A stretch of DNA of 64,000 nt from Saccharothrix saharensis (GTDB lineage: Bacteria; Actinomycetota; Actinomycetes; Mycobacteriales; Pseudonocardiaceae). Positions 49,250-57,842 of this stretch are shown here, piece by piece. The stretch is from NCBI RefSeq assembly GCF_006716745.1, contig NZ_VFPP01000001.1:2294001-2358000 (forward strand), written 5' to 3'. A program made the position numbers and the translations under genes. Each line of letters starts with the position of its first letter. The first letter of the stretch is position 1. The notes beneath the pieces are model-generated. The model saw only the letters and a list, made by a program, of their open reading frames with translations, was not told where the DNA came from and made no database searches.

Positions 49250-50806
49250 TCAGCGGGGGTCGTAGGCGGCGGAGCCGTACCAGGCCAGGGCGGAGCGCAG
49301 CTCGACCACGTCCCGGTCGCGGCGCTTGCGGTAGCGCTCGTGCGAGATCGGGTAGACGCGCAGGCCGCCCTTGTGCCGGGTGAAGCTGCCGCGTCCCAGC
49401 GTGTCCGGGGTCTTGGCGGCCGGGACCAGCCAGACCACGAGCCACGGCCGGGCGTGGTGGGCGTCGACCTTGACCCGGGCGATGGCGTACCACGGCAGGC
49501 GGCGGTTCTCCGTGCCGTTGGACAGCGTGATGCCGTCGGGGCCGACGTCGAGGGTGAGCGGTGAGCGGGCGACGCCGACCAGGAGCCGGATGGCGGCCAC
49601 GGCGAAGGCCAGGAACGCGACGAACGCGGCCAGCCGGACGGCGCCGGGCGCGCCTGCGGCCGGGTCGGCGATGGAGGCCGTGACGACGGCGGCCAGCGCG
49701 TTCGCCCCGGCCCAGCTCGAGCCGACGACGCGGGAGGTCTTGAACCGGACGCCGGTGGGGCGGACGTCCTTCGGTTCGGGGGTGATGCGGACCGGGGCCG
49801 CGGGCGGGGTGGGTGCGGACGGGGTGGGTGCGGGTGTGGGTGCGACCAGCGTCGGCGTTCTGGGCGGCGGGTCGTCCACCATGACCCGCGTCGGCGGCTT
49901 GGCTGGCAGCCGGCCCAGCTCGGTGTGCCGTTGCTCGACCATCGTGCGGACGCGTTCGGGCAGCCACGACGGGTCGTTGGACGGCGGGCCGATGGCTTCC
50001 AGCAGCCGTGCGGGCGTCGGCCGGTTCGCCGGTTCGCGGACCAGGCACGGCACGATCAGCGGCACCAGGCCCGGCGGCACGCGGGACAGGTCGGGCTCCT
50101 GGTGGACCACGCGGTAGACCAGCGCGGACGTGGCGCCCTCGCCGAACGGGCCGCCGCCGGTCGCGGCGTAGACCAGCACCGAGCCGAGCGCGAACACGTC
50201 GCTCTGCGTGGTGATCTGCTGGCCGATGACCTGTTCGGGTGACAAGTAACCGGGCGTGCCGAACACGATGCCCGCTTCGGTGAGCGCGGAGTGCTCCAGC
50301 GCGCGGGCGATGCCGAAGTCGATCACGCGGGGGCCGTCGTCGGCCAGCAGCACGTTCGACGGCTTGAGGTCGCGGTGGATCAGGCCCGCGCCGTGGATGG
50401 CGACCAGCGCCTCGGCCAGGCCGCCCGCGAGGCGGCGCACGGCCCGTTCCGGCAGGGGGCCGTGGTCCTGGACGACCTGCTGGAGGCTCGGGCCGGGGAT
50501 GTACTCGGTGGCCATCCACGGCCGTTCGGCGTCGGGGTCGGCGTCCACGACGGTGGCGGTCCAGAAGCCGCCGACCGCGCGTGCCATCTCGACCTCGCGG
50601 CGGAAGCGCTCGCGGAACGGCGGGTTGTCGGCCAGCTCGGCGCGCGCGACCTTGACCGCGATCGGCCGCCCGCCGCGTGACCGCGCCAGGTAGACCGACC
50701 CCATCGCGCCGCGGCCGAGGGCGGCGAGCAGCGTGTAGTCGCCGATCCGCGACGGGGCGTTCGGGGGCAGTGGCTGCACGACACCCACACTAGATGCGCC
50801 GGCCAC
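49250..50806 (-). CDS. Membrane-anchored serine/threonine protein kinase
   Basis: A 518-residue eukaryotic-type kinase. Gly loop LGRGAMGSVYLARS (30-43), Lys52 in IAVKVA, HRDLKPSN (144-151) with catalytic Asp146, DFG at 163-165 and the activation segment GTPGYLSPEQ. A Pro/Thr-rich linker (about 285-350) leads to membrane helices near 365-410. The last about 100 residues are a PH-like beta domain (LTLDVGPDGITLSNGTENRR). Extracellular sensing repeats are lacking. GTG 50806 is the longest start; GTG codons at 50788 or 50779 are nearly as plausible since no ribosome site is strong. Confidence 0.9.
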   Translation of the reverse strand: MAGASSVGVVQPLPPNAPSRIGDYTLLAALGRGAMGSVYLARSRGGRPIAVKVARAELADNPPFRERFRREVEMARAVGGFWTATVVDADPDAERPWMATEYIPGPSLQQVVQDHGPLPERAVRRLAGGLAEALVAIHGAGLIHRDLKPSNVLLADDGPRVIDFGIARALEHSALTEAGIVFGTPGYLSPEQVIGQQITTQSDVFALGSVLVYAATGGGPFGEGATSALVYRVVHQEPDLSRVPPGLVPLIVPCLVREPANRPTPARLLEAIGPPSNDPSWLPERVRTMVEQRHTELGRLPAKPPTRVMVDDPPPRTPTLVAPTPAPTPSAPTPPAAPVRITPEPKDVRPTGVRFKTSRVVGSSWAGANALAAVVTASIADPAAGAPGAVRLAAFVAFLAFAVAAIRLLVGVARSPLTLDVGPDGITLSNGTENRRLPWYAIARVKVDAHHARPWLVVWLVPAAKTPDTLGRGSFTRHKGGLRVYPISHERYRKRRDRDVVELRSALAWYGSAAYDPR

Positions 50807-50873
50807 CCCGCTCGGGCAAGACGGCGAGGTTCGCGGCGCAGACCACAGCCGCGCAACCTCGGCGGGGGTCGCG

Positions 50874-50988
50874 GAGTCGAGCGCGCCTCAGGACCGCGCG
50901 GCGGGTCCTGAGCGTTGAATTCAGGGGTCCCGGACGTAGGACACTCGGGACCTGGGGGTTCGACGCTCGGGACCTGGAGGTTCGACTC
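50874..50988. repeat. Composite palindromic intergenic repeat, copy 3
   Basis: A 115-bp, shorter form. The left arm is reduced to GAGTCGAGC plus CCTCAGGACC, which pairs with GGGTCCTGAG across a 7-nt loop. The right arm has GCGTTGAATTC and then a decayed unit and two GTTCGAC units. Its last bases supply the TGA stop of the leftward GT2-GT4 gene, so again the element sits exactly at a leftward 3' end. Confidence 0.88.
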
Positions 50989-53029
50989 ACGGGGTGGTCA
51001 GGGAGAGGAGGGTTCGGGTGCGGGCGTGCCAGGAGTGGAGGTGGACGGAGGCGCGGAGGGCGGCCGGGGGCAGGAGCGGGCCGGTGGCCAGGGTGGCGCG
51101 CAGGGCGTCGACGAACTCCGTGTGCGTGCGGGCGGCGCGGACGCGGTCGGTGTAGCCGGCCAGCTCGGCGAAGTCGGTGCTGACCACCGGCAGGCCCAGG
51201 GCCAGGTACTCCTTCAGCTTGATCGGGTTCGACCGCTTGATCCAGTCGTTGTCCTGCCACGGCATGATCGCCACGTCGAACGCCGAGCCGTAGGCCGGGA
51301 TCAGGCTGTAGGGGCGGAACCCGAGCCAGTGCACGTTCGGGTACTTGGCGAAGCGCTCCATCGGGTGCGTCGCGTCCCCGATCAGCACCAGGGACGCCTG
51401 CGGCAGCTCGACCGCGACGCGCTCCAGCAGGTCGAAGTCCACCACGAAGTCGTCCAGCGCCCCGAAGAAGCCGATGCGCGGGCCGGGGATCGAGCGCACG
51501 TCGTCCGGCCACTCGTGCTCCGGCCGCGCCACGAAGTGGTCGACGTCCACGCCGTGGTCGAGGAAGTGCGCCCGGTCGCCCGTGCGCGGCAGCTCCTCGG
51601 CCATCAGCGCCTGGCTGACGTACACGACGTGGTCGGAGTGGGCCAGGAGCTGGTTCTCCAGCGCCTCGATGGACGCCCGGTCGGCCTCCGGGAAGTCCGA
51701 GTGCCGGTCCGACCGGTTGAACACCAGGCGGTGCCGGCGCATCGGGGCGACCACGTCCCACGCGGTGGGGATGGTGACCATGATCACCGGCGTGCGCAGG
51801 CCCAGCGCGCGGGCCACCAGCCCGACCTGGGCCCGGACCAGCACGGCGTTGACCCGGCGCAGCAGCGGCGAGCCGTAGAACGGCAGGGGCAGCGGCGACA
51901 TGACGTAGAACTCGGGCATCGGTCGGCGCACGAACTTGGCCACGCTGCGCAGCTTGCGCAGGATGCGCCGGGACACGTGCGTGCTGTTGCCCCGGGTGGG
52001 CATCCGCATGCCGATGCTGTTGACCACGAGCACCCGGCGGTGCCCGGCCATCGACCGCATCAGCTGGAAGTCCGAGTGCGCCCGGTTGTGGTACCACCAG
52101 TCCTGCGCGGAGAAGCACACCCAGCCCGGCTCGGGGCCCGCGCCGGGACGCGCCGGCCACCGCCGCCAGCGCAGCAGGTCGCCGACGGCCTTGCGGTGCT
52201 TCACGCCGCGCGGGGCGCGCAGCAGCTCGTTGAGCAGCACGGCGCACCACATGGCGAACGCCGCCAACCGGCCGTTGCGCTCGCGGACCATCCGCACGCG
52301 GTTCGTCGTGGCCATCGACCACAGCACCGGTGACGTCGACTGCTCGCCGCCGATGTGCACGGCACGCGCCCGCGGCTCGTAGCGGACGGAGAACCCGCGC
52401 TCGCCCGCGCGCAGCATGTACTCGGTCTCCTCCGAGTACAGGAAGTACCGCTCCTCCAGCACGCCGGTCGCCTCGCGCGCCTCGCGCGAGATCAGCCACG
52501 CCGCGCCGGTCGCCCAGTCCGCCGTGCCCGCCGTCTCGTACCGCAGGGGCTCCACGACCACCTCGCCGAGCGCCTCGCGCCGCCCCGCCCGCGTGCCGCC
52601 GAGGACCGCTTCGCCCAACGCGCGCAACGGGCTCGGCGTGCGGCGCAGCGAGAGCTGCGGCGCGCCGTCCACACCGGTCAACCGCGGCACGGCGATCCCG
52701 GTCCCCGGCAGCGCCAGCGCGGCGCGCAGCAGGGCGACGGCATCGCGGTGCAGGCGGATGTCCGGGTTGAGCACCAGCACGTCGCAGTCCGGCGCGGCGG
52801 CGAACCCGGCGTTGACGCCCGCCGCGAAGCCGTCGTTGGACGAGCGGGCGACGATCTGCGCGTGCGGCGCGACCCGGGCGACGATCGCCAGGGTGTCGTC
52901 ACCGGAAGCGTTGTCCACCACCACGACCCGGCTGTCCGGAATGGACTCCAGCGCGATCGCGACCGACTTCAGGCAGTCTTCGACGACCTCGGCGCTGTGG
53001 TAGGTCACGACGACGACGGCAAGTGGCAC
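50987..53029 (-). CDS. Bifunctional glycosyltransferase (GT2-GT4 fusion)
   Basis: A 680-residue fusion. The N-terminal GT-A half (about 1-300) has AVVVVTYHSAEVVEDCLKS, VVVDNASGDDTLA and a DxD-like NPDIRLH, as in rhamnosyltransferases. The C-terminal GT-B half (about 330-680) has IGFFGALDDFVVDFDLLERV, FRPYSLIPAYGSAFDVAIMP and SNPIKLKEYLALGLPVVSTD, the GT4 donor signature. Both active regions look complete, so it could add two sugars in sequence. GTG at 53029 has GGGGAG 5 bp upstream. It follows the GT26 gene with a 2-bp gap. The stop codon lies in a repeat element. Confidence 0.9.
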   Translation of the reverse strand: MPLAVVVVTYHSAEVVEDCLKSVAIALESIPDSRVVVVDNASGDDTLAIVARVAPHAQIVARSSNDGFAAGVNAGFAAAPDCDVLVLNPDIRLHRDAVALLRAALALPGTGIAVPRLTGVDGAPQLSLRRTPSPLRALGEAVLGGTRAGRREALGEVVVEPLRYETAGTADWATGAAWLISREAREATGVLEERYFLYSEETEYMLRAGERGFSVRYEPRARAVHIGGEQSTSPVLWSMATTNRVRMVRERNGRLAAFAMWCAVLLNELLRAPRGVKHRKAVGDLLRWRRWPARPGAGPEPGWVCFSAQDWWYHNRAHSDFQLMRSMAGHRRVLVVNSIGMRMPTRGNSTHVSRRILRKLRSVAKFVRRPMPEFYVMSPLPLPFYGSPLLRRVNAVLVRAQVGLVARALGLRTPVIMVTIPTAWDVVAPMRRHRLVFNRSDRHSDFPEADRASIEALENQLLAHSDHVVYVSQALMAEELPRTGDRAHFLDHGVDVDHFVARPEHEWPDDVRSIPGPRIGFFGALDDFVVDFDLLERVAVELPQASLVLIGDATHPMERFAKYPNVHWLGFRPYSLIPAYGSAFDVAIMPWQDNDWIKRSNPIKLKEYLALGLPVVSTDFAELAGYTDRVRAARTHTEFVDALRATLATGPLLPPAALRASVHLHSWHARTRTLLSLTTP

Positions 53030-53031
53030 TT

Positions 53032-53841
53032 CTACTCCCCGATCCGGTGGCCGACCCGACCGGCGGCCGAGCGGCGGAACCGGGTGCGCAGCGCGCCCCC
53101 GAGCAGGCGGAACGCGAACGGCAGGTCGTCGCGCAGGTAGCGCTTGGCCAGGCGGCGCGGTTCGAGGGCGAGGCGGTGCAGCCACTCCGCGCCCATCTTC
53201 TGCACCACGCCCGAGGCGCGCCGGAACTCGCCCGCGGCCATGGGGATGCCCGCACCGCACCCGAGGAACCAGGCCTGCGGCAGATCCGCGCGCAGCAGGC
53301 GGATGAGGCGTTCCTGCTTGGGGAAGCCGAGGCCGACGAGGACCAGGTCCGGCTTGGCCTCCACCACCTCGGCCACGGTCGCGGCGGTGGCGTCGGCGTC
53401 GGCGTCGAACCCGAACGGCGGCGAGGCGGTGCCCGCGACGAGCAGCCCGGGGTAGCGGGCGCGCAGCACGTCGGCGGCCTTCTCCGGCACGCCCGGCTCA
53501 CCGCCGAGCAGGTAGATCGACCGGCCTTCGCGGGCGGCGGCTTCGGCGAGGGTGAACACCAGCGACGCGCCGGTCACGCGCTCGGGCACCGGGACGCCCG
53601 CGAGCCGGCCCGCCCACACGACCGGCATGCCGTCGGCCACCACGAGCTCGGACTCGGCGATCAGGGCGGCCAGCTCGGGGCGGCGGGTCGCGGCGCGCAC
53701 GATGTCCACGTTGGCCGTGACGATCGCGCCGCCCTCGGCCCGTCGCCACGCTGCGGCGACGTGGTCGGCGACACCGGACTCGGGGACGGACCACACGTCG
53801 ACGGCGCCCACGCGGACGCGGGGCTGCGGGATGTCCGGCAT
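53032..53841 (-). CDS. WecG/TagA/CpsF-family glycosyltransferase (GT26)
   Basis: A 269-residue glycosyltransferase adding ManNAc- or UDP-sugar-type units to lipid-linked intermediates. GAIVTANVDIVRAATRRPEL, LVVADGMPVVWAGRLAG with the conserved Asp, IYLLGGEPGVPEKAADVL and PDLVLVGLGFPKQERLI are family signatures. It is first of a two-gene leftward unit with the GT2-GT4 fusion, so both probably act on one polymer or lipid. It is divergent from the MFS gene across a palindromic promoter. Confidence 0.92.
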   Translation of the reverse strand: MPDIPQPRVRVGAVDVWSVPESGVADHVAAAWRRAEGGAIVTANVDIVRAATRRPELAALIAESELVVADGMPVVWAGRLAGVPVPERVTGASLVFTLAEAAAREGRSIYLLGGEPGVPEKAADVLRARYPGLLVAGTASPPFGFDADADATAATVAEVVEAKPDLVLVGLGFPKQERLIRLLRADLPQAWFLGCGAGIPMAAGEFRRASGVVQKMGAEWLHRLALEPRRLAKRYLRDDLPFAFRLLGGALRTRFRRSAAGRVGHRIGE

Positions 53842-53890
53842 ACCCGCGTCATCGGGTTCGGGGTGGTCCCCGTTACGACGGGCCCGGATG

Positions 53891-53907
53891 GCGGTAACGG
53901 TTACCGC
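53891..53907. promoter_or_regulatory. Perfect palindrome in the GT26 / MFS divergent promoter
   Basis: GCGGTAACGGTTACCGC is a perfect 8-bp inverted repeat around one central base. It lies 50 bp upstream of the GT26 start and 20 bp upstream of the MFS ATG, so a dimeric repressor bound here could block both genes. Confidence 0.5.
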
Positions 53908-53927
53908 ACGTGACCGATATCGGGTGC

Positions 53928-55139
53928 ATGTACGTAGCGTCCGTCCGGCCTGGCGAGCGGGTCAGGGGCAAGGTGCCGGGCACGGTGGTCGCGCTCGGCG
54001 CGGTGAGCCTGCTGACCGACGTGTCGGCCGAGATGGTCACCGCGTTCATGCCGGTCTACCTGCTGTTCACGCTCAACATGGGCTACGCCCAGTTCGGTCT
54101 GCTGGACGGTCTGTACACGGGTGCGACGGCCGTGCTGCGGCTCGTCGGCGGTCACGTCTCGGACCGCACGCACCGGCACAAGGCGGTCGCGGCGGTCGGT
54201 TACGGGCTGTCGGCGGTGACGAAGCTCATCTTCCCGCTCGTCGGCGCGTCGGCGTTCGGCATCGGCGCGACCATGGCGGCCGACCGCGCGGGCAAGGGCC
54301 TGCGCACCGCGCCGCGGGACGCGTTGATCTCGTTGGCCACCCCGCCGGACCGGTTGGGCGCGGCGTTCGGGGTGCACCGGAGCATGGACACGGTGGGCGC
54401 GCTGCTCGGGCCGCTGGTGACGTTCCTGCTGCTGTACTCCATCGGCACGGTCGCGGGCCCGGTGTTCGTGGTGAGCGCGTGCTTCGCCGCGGTCGGGCTG
54501 ATCGTGCTGGTGGCGTTCGTGCGGGAGAACCCGCGGCCCGCGTCGGCCGGGCCGCGCCCGTCACTGCGGGCGGGCTTCACGCTGCTGCGGGAGGCCGGCT
54601 ACCGGCGGCTCGCGGTCGGGACGGCGGTGCTGGGCCTGGCGACGGTGTCGGACGCGTTCGTGTTCATCCTGGTGCAGAAGGCGACCGACGCGCCGCTGCA
54701 CCTGCTCCCGCTGCTGCCGCTGGGCACCGCCCTGGTGTTCCTCGTGGCCGCCGCGCCGGTGGGGCGGCTGGCGGACCGGGTCGGCCGGTGGCCGGTGTTC
54801 CTGGGCGGGCACGTGCTGCTGCTGGCCGTGTACGTGCTGCTGCTGGCTCCGGGCACCGGGTACTTCGGCGTCGGCGCGGCCTTGTTGCTGCACGGCCTGT
54901 TCTACGCCGCGACGGACGGCGTCCTGTCGGCCCGGGTGAGCGCGCTCGTACCGGAGTCGCTGCGCGCGTCCGGTCTGGCCGTGGTGCAGACGGGGCAGGC
55001 GCTGGCGCGGCTGGTGTCGTCCGTGGCGTTCGGCCTGCTGCTCCAGTTCGCCGCGTTCGGCACGGCGGTGCACGCGGCGATCGGTTCGCTGCTCGTGGCG
55101 GTCGTGGTGGCCTGGTGGCTCAACGCCCGACGGCGGTAG
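53928..55139 (+). CDS. Major facilitator superfamily transporter
   Basis: A 403-residue carrier with about 12 membrane segments. Motif A-like loops are VGGHVSDRTHRHKAVAAVGY (about 78-97) and VGRLADRVGRWPVFLGG (about 270-290). RAGKGLRTAPRDALISLATP is a characteristic loop of a YfkL/antibiotic-efflux-like group. Substrate unknown; sugar or glycolipid export is only suggested by neighbours. ATG at 53928 is preferred to GTG at 53910, because the palindrome would then lie in the 5' leader. Confidence 0.88.
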   Translation: MYVASVRPGERVRGKVPGTVVALGAVSLLTDVSAEMVTAFMPVYLLFTLNMGYAQFGLLDGLYTGATAVLRLVGGHVSDRTHRHKAVAAVGYGLSAVTKLIFPLVGASAFGIGATMAADRAGKGLRTAPRDALISLATPPDRLGAAFGVHRSMDTVGALLGPLVTFLLLYSIGTVAGPVFVVSACFAAVGLIVLVAFVRENPRPASAGPRPSLRAGFTLLREAGYRRLAVGTAVLGLATVSDAFVFILVQKATDAPLHLLPLLPLGTALVFLVAAAPVGRLADRVGRWPVFLGGHVLLLAVYVLLLAPGTGYFGVGAALLLHGLFYAATDGVLSARVSALVPESLRASGLAVVQTGQALARLVSSVAFGLLLQFAAFGTAVHAAIGSLLVAVVVAWWLNARRR

Positions 55140-55141
55140 TA

Positions 55142-55189
55142 CCCGCCGGCTCCCCCAGGGGGTCGATTCCTCCTGGGGGAGCCGGCGGG
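55142..55189. terminator. Strong bidirectional terminator
   Basis: CCCGCCGGCTCCCCCAGG and its perfect complement form an 18-bp stem with a 12-nt loop between the converging MFS and YVTN-propeller genes. It is one of the strongest hairpins in the window. Confidence 0.85.
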
Positions 55190-55204
55190 TCGGCCACACC
55201 TTGA

Positions 55205-56524
55205 TCAGAGCAGGCCGATCGGGCCGTGCGCCACCGAACGGCCGTGGGTCGGGTCGCCCGGGTGGCTCGCCGTGTAGCCCTGGAGCAGGGTGGCCAGGCC
55301 GACCAGCAGGGGCACGTTCGCGTCGCACTGCGCCTTGCCGTAGGCGTTCGTGGTCGCGGTGCACAGCGGGTGCCCCTTGACCGTGCGGAACGTGATCTGC
55401 TTGCCCGCCACCGGCTTGCCCGTGTGCGACTCGGTGAGCGTGGCGTCCAGCCCGCGCGCGGTGAAGCCGAGCAGGCGCAGGTGCAGGTGCGCGTAGCCCG
55501 CGGTGAGCTTCGTCGGGGCCGGCGGCACGGCGTGGATCGCGATGCCCACCGGGTTGACGCCGACCGGCGCCGTGCCGACCACCGACAGCGACGCCGTGTC
55601 CACGACGGACACCGTGCCGCTGGTGAAGTTCGTCACGTAGGCCCGCGCGCCGTCCGGGGTCAGCGCCACGCTGATCGGCCTGCTGCCCACCGGGATCCGC
55701 GCGACCGGGGCCAGCGCGACCAGGTCCACCACGGACAGGCTGTGGCCCTCGCTGTTGGTCACGTACGCGCGCCCGCCGTCGGGCGAGACGGCGACACCGT
55801 GCGGGATGAAGCTCACCGGGACCGTCCCGACCACGGCGTTGGAGGCGGTGTCGACCACGGCCACGTTGTTGGAGAACTTGTTGACCACGACCAGCTTCGC
55901 GCCGTCCGGCGTCACGGCCACCGCGGTCGGGGTGTTGCCGGTCGGGATGTCGGCGATCTCGGTGTTGGTCGCCGTGTCGACCACGGACACCGTGCCCGGT
56001 CCGACGACGTCGTGCGCCACGTAGAGCCGCTTGCCGTCGGGCGTGATCGCGATGCCGTCCGCGTTCGCGCCGACCGGGATGGTCTCGGTGGTCGTCAACG
56101 TCGCCGCGTCCACCACCGACACCGTGCCCGCCAGGTAGTTCGACACGTACACGTGGCCACCGGAGGGCGACACCACGACGCCGGCGGGCCCGTCGCCGAC
56201 CGGCACGGCCGCGTCCACCGTGTTGGTCGGCGTGTCGATGACCGTCAGCGTGTCGTCACGCACGTTGGTCACGTACCCGCGCGTGCCGTCGAACGCGACA
56301 CCGACGCCGTAGGGCGAGTCGCCGGTGGAGTCGATGAGGGTGGTGGTGACGGCGTTCGTCGCGGTGTCGAGCACCGACACGCCGCCGCCGTTGTTGGCGA
56401 CGTACCCGAGCACGCGCACCGGTCCCTCGGCGACCGCCGTCCCGGGCGGCACGAGCAGCAGCGCTGCTCCCAACGCCAACGCGCCGCACGCCGCCGGCGC
56501 CTTGCGGATCTGTCTGAGCAGCAC
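55205..56524 (-). CDS. Secreted YVTN-family beta-propeller protein
   Basis: A 439-residue exported protein. The signal ends near TAVAEG (about residue 33). Residues about 38-335 are seven or so YVTN blades (RGYVTNVRDDTLTVIDTPTN, HVYVSNYLAGTVSVVDAATL, RAYVTNFTSGTVSVVDTASL) joined by IPVG-type turns. The last about 95 residues are a separate beta domain with GYAHLHLRLLGFTARGLDAT and two Cys, like an Ig-type add-on. GGAGG lies 6 bp before the GTG. A cell-surface binding role is inferred; no enzyme is evident. Confidence 0.9.
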   Translation of the reverse strand: MLLRQIRKAPAACGALALGAALLLVPPGTAVAEGPVRVLGYVANNGGGVSVLDTATNAVTTTLIDSTGDSPYGVGVAFDGTRGYVTNVRDDTLTVIDTPTNTVDAAVPVGDGPAGVVVSPSGGHVYVSNYLAGTVSVVDAATLTTTETIPVGANADGIAITPDGKRLYVAHDVVGPGTVSVVDTATNTEIADIPTGNTPTAVAVTPDGAKLVVVNKFSNNVAVVDTASNAVVGTVPVSFIPHGVAVSPDGGRAYVTNSEGHSLSVVDLVALAPVARIPVGSRPISVALTPDGARAYVTNFTSGTVSVVDTASLSVVGTAPVGVNPVGIAIHAVPPAPTKLTAGYAHLHLRLLGFTARGLDATLTESHTGKPVAGKQITFRTVKGHPLCTATTNAYGKAQCDANVPLLVGLATLLQGYTASHPGDPTHGRSVAHGPIGLL

Positions 56525-56591
56525 TATCGGCCTCCAGGGGTTCGAGTCCCGCAGTGCTCCAATCGGCGAGGGCCGCTGCCCCGTTAGCCGG

Positions 56592-57842
56592 TCAGAACCG
56601 GTACACCCGAACCTGGTACGGACCGAAGTCGTCGACGATCCGGCCGTCCACGATCGGCACGGTCCGATTCTCGTCCACCACCTCGGCGGTGCCCGACGAC
56701 ACCGGCACGGTCAGCGTGACGCGGGCGGCGAGGCTGCGCGGGTGCTCCTTGGTGCCGTCGGTCTGCGCCAGCACCCACCGCGCGTCGCCGACCTGCTTGT
56801 GGAGCGCGGACACCGGGATGCCGTTGTCGCTCGCGGCCGTCACGCCCGGCAGGTTCGGCGCGTTGAGCACCGGCGCGAGCGACTTCAGCCGGGCGTTGAC
56901 GGCGGCCACCCGGGCCTTGATCCCCGGACGGGTCAGCACGCTGGAGTACTCGCCGGTGCCGTCGGTGTAGAAGCTGTGCGCGAAGTAGTTGATGCCGGTC
57001 GCGCCGTGCAGGACCGTGTTCCAGACCGCCGCTTCGAGCTGGTCGGGTTCGATGATCTCGCCGCGGTCGTGCGGGTGCCCGGTCTCGACGAACCCGTACA
57101 GCGGCTTGTCCGGCCCGCACCACTTGCGCATGGTGTCGATGACCTGCCCGTAGCTGTACGCGCCGACGGTGTGATTGCGGTCCGGGTGGGTCCAGCCGTA
57201 GTAGTCGGCCGACGCGATGTCCGCGGCCGAGCAGTAGGTGCGCATGTCCTCTTCGTACGACTTCTCGATGTAGCCGTAGCCGACCTCGCCGGTGGGCGTG
57301 CCCATCCACGGGCTGAAGTTGAGGTACGTCGGCCGGGACGGGTCCTTGGCGCGCACCGCGTCGGCGGCCTCCACGATGGCCGACGGCTGCATGTCGGGGT
57401 GGAACACGTCGCCGTAGACCTTGGTCATGTCCGGCTCGTCGGCGATCAGGTAGCCGACGTAGTTGCGGGCGTGCGCGGTGTCGGCCAGGACGGCGTCGAC
57501 CCGCGTGCCGTCCACGTACACGCGCCAGTCTGTCTCGTGCAGGCCCTCCTGGCGCAGGTACCACCACTCGTCCTCCCACAGCCCGATGCCGAAGTCGATG
57601 CCGATCCCCGGGTAGGCGCGGCCGAGCTTCTCGCCGTTCTCGATCCCGGACGGGTCCTGCATCCAGACGTTGATCGGGAACACGGTCGGGTCGCCGGTCG
57701 GGTTGGGCCCGTTGGCCCACTTCTTGTAGTAGTCGACGGACGGACCTGCGAGGACCGGTGGCGGGTCGGCCGGCCGTTGCGCCTCGGCCGTGCAGGCGGT
57801 CAGGGCGACGGCCAGCGCCGCGAGCGCGGCGGTCCGGTTCAC
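56592..57842 (-). CDS. Glycosidase-like (TIM-barrel) lipoprotein
   Basis: A 416-residue lipoprotein with a LTAC lipobox near residue 17. The mature part looks like a (beta/alpha)8 glycoside hydrolase: NYVGYLIADEPDMTKVYGD offers a candidate acid Glu, and PLYGFVETGHPHDRG a candidate nucleophile Glu. ASADYYGWTHPDRNH and FAHSFYTDGTGEYSS are further barrel ends, and a C-terminal beta sandwich begins near 340. No CAZy family can be named. Its stop is followed by unrelated DNA. It overlaps the upstream glycosyltransferase by 4 bp. Confidence 0.78.
   Translation of the reverse strand: MNRTAALAALAVALTACTAEAQRPADPPPVLAGPSVDYYKKWANGPNPTGDPTVFPINVWMQDPSGIENGEKLGRAYPGIGIDFGIGLWEDEWWYLRQEGLHETDWRVYVDGTRVDAVLADTAHARNYVGYLIADEPDMTKVYGDVFHPDMQPSAIVEAADAVRAKDPSRPTYLNFSPWMGTPTGEVGYGYIEKSYEEDMRTYCSAADIASADYYGWTHPDRNHTVGAYSYGQVIDTMRKWCGPDKPLYGFVETGHPHDRGEIIEPDQLEAAVWNTVLHGATGINYFAHSFYTDGTGEYSSVLTRPGIKARVAAVNARLKSLAPVLNAPNLPGVTAASDNGIPVSALHKQVGDARWVLAQTDGTKEHPRSLAARVTLTVPVSSGTAEVVDENRTVPIVDGRIVDDFGPYQVRVYRF

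Noticed and set aside
56540-56566. tRNA-like T-arm sequence GGTTCGAGTCCC followed by a CCA
   Set aside because: Only three of five T-stem pairs form, no acceptor, D or anticodon arms fit upstream, and the segment holds the ribosome site of the propeller gene. Chance or an old remnant.
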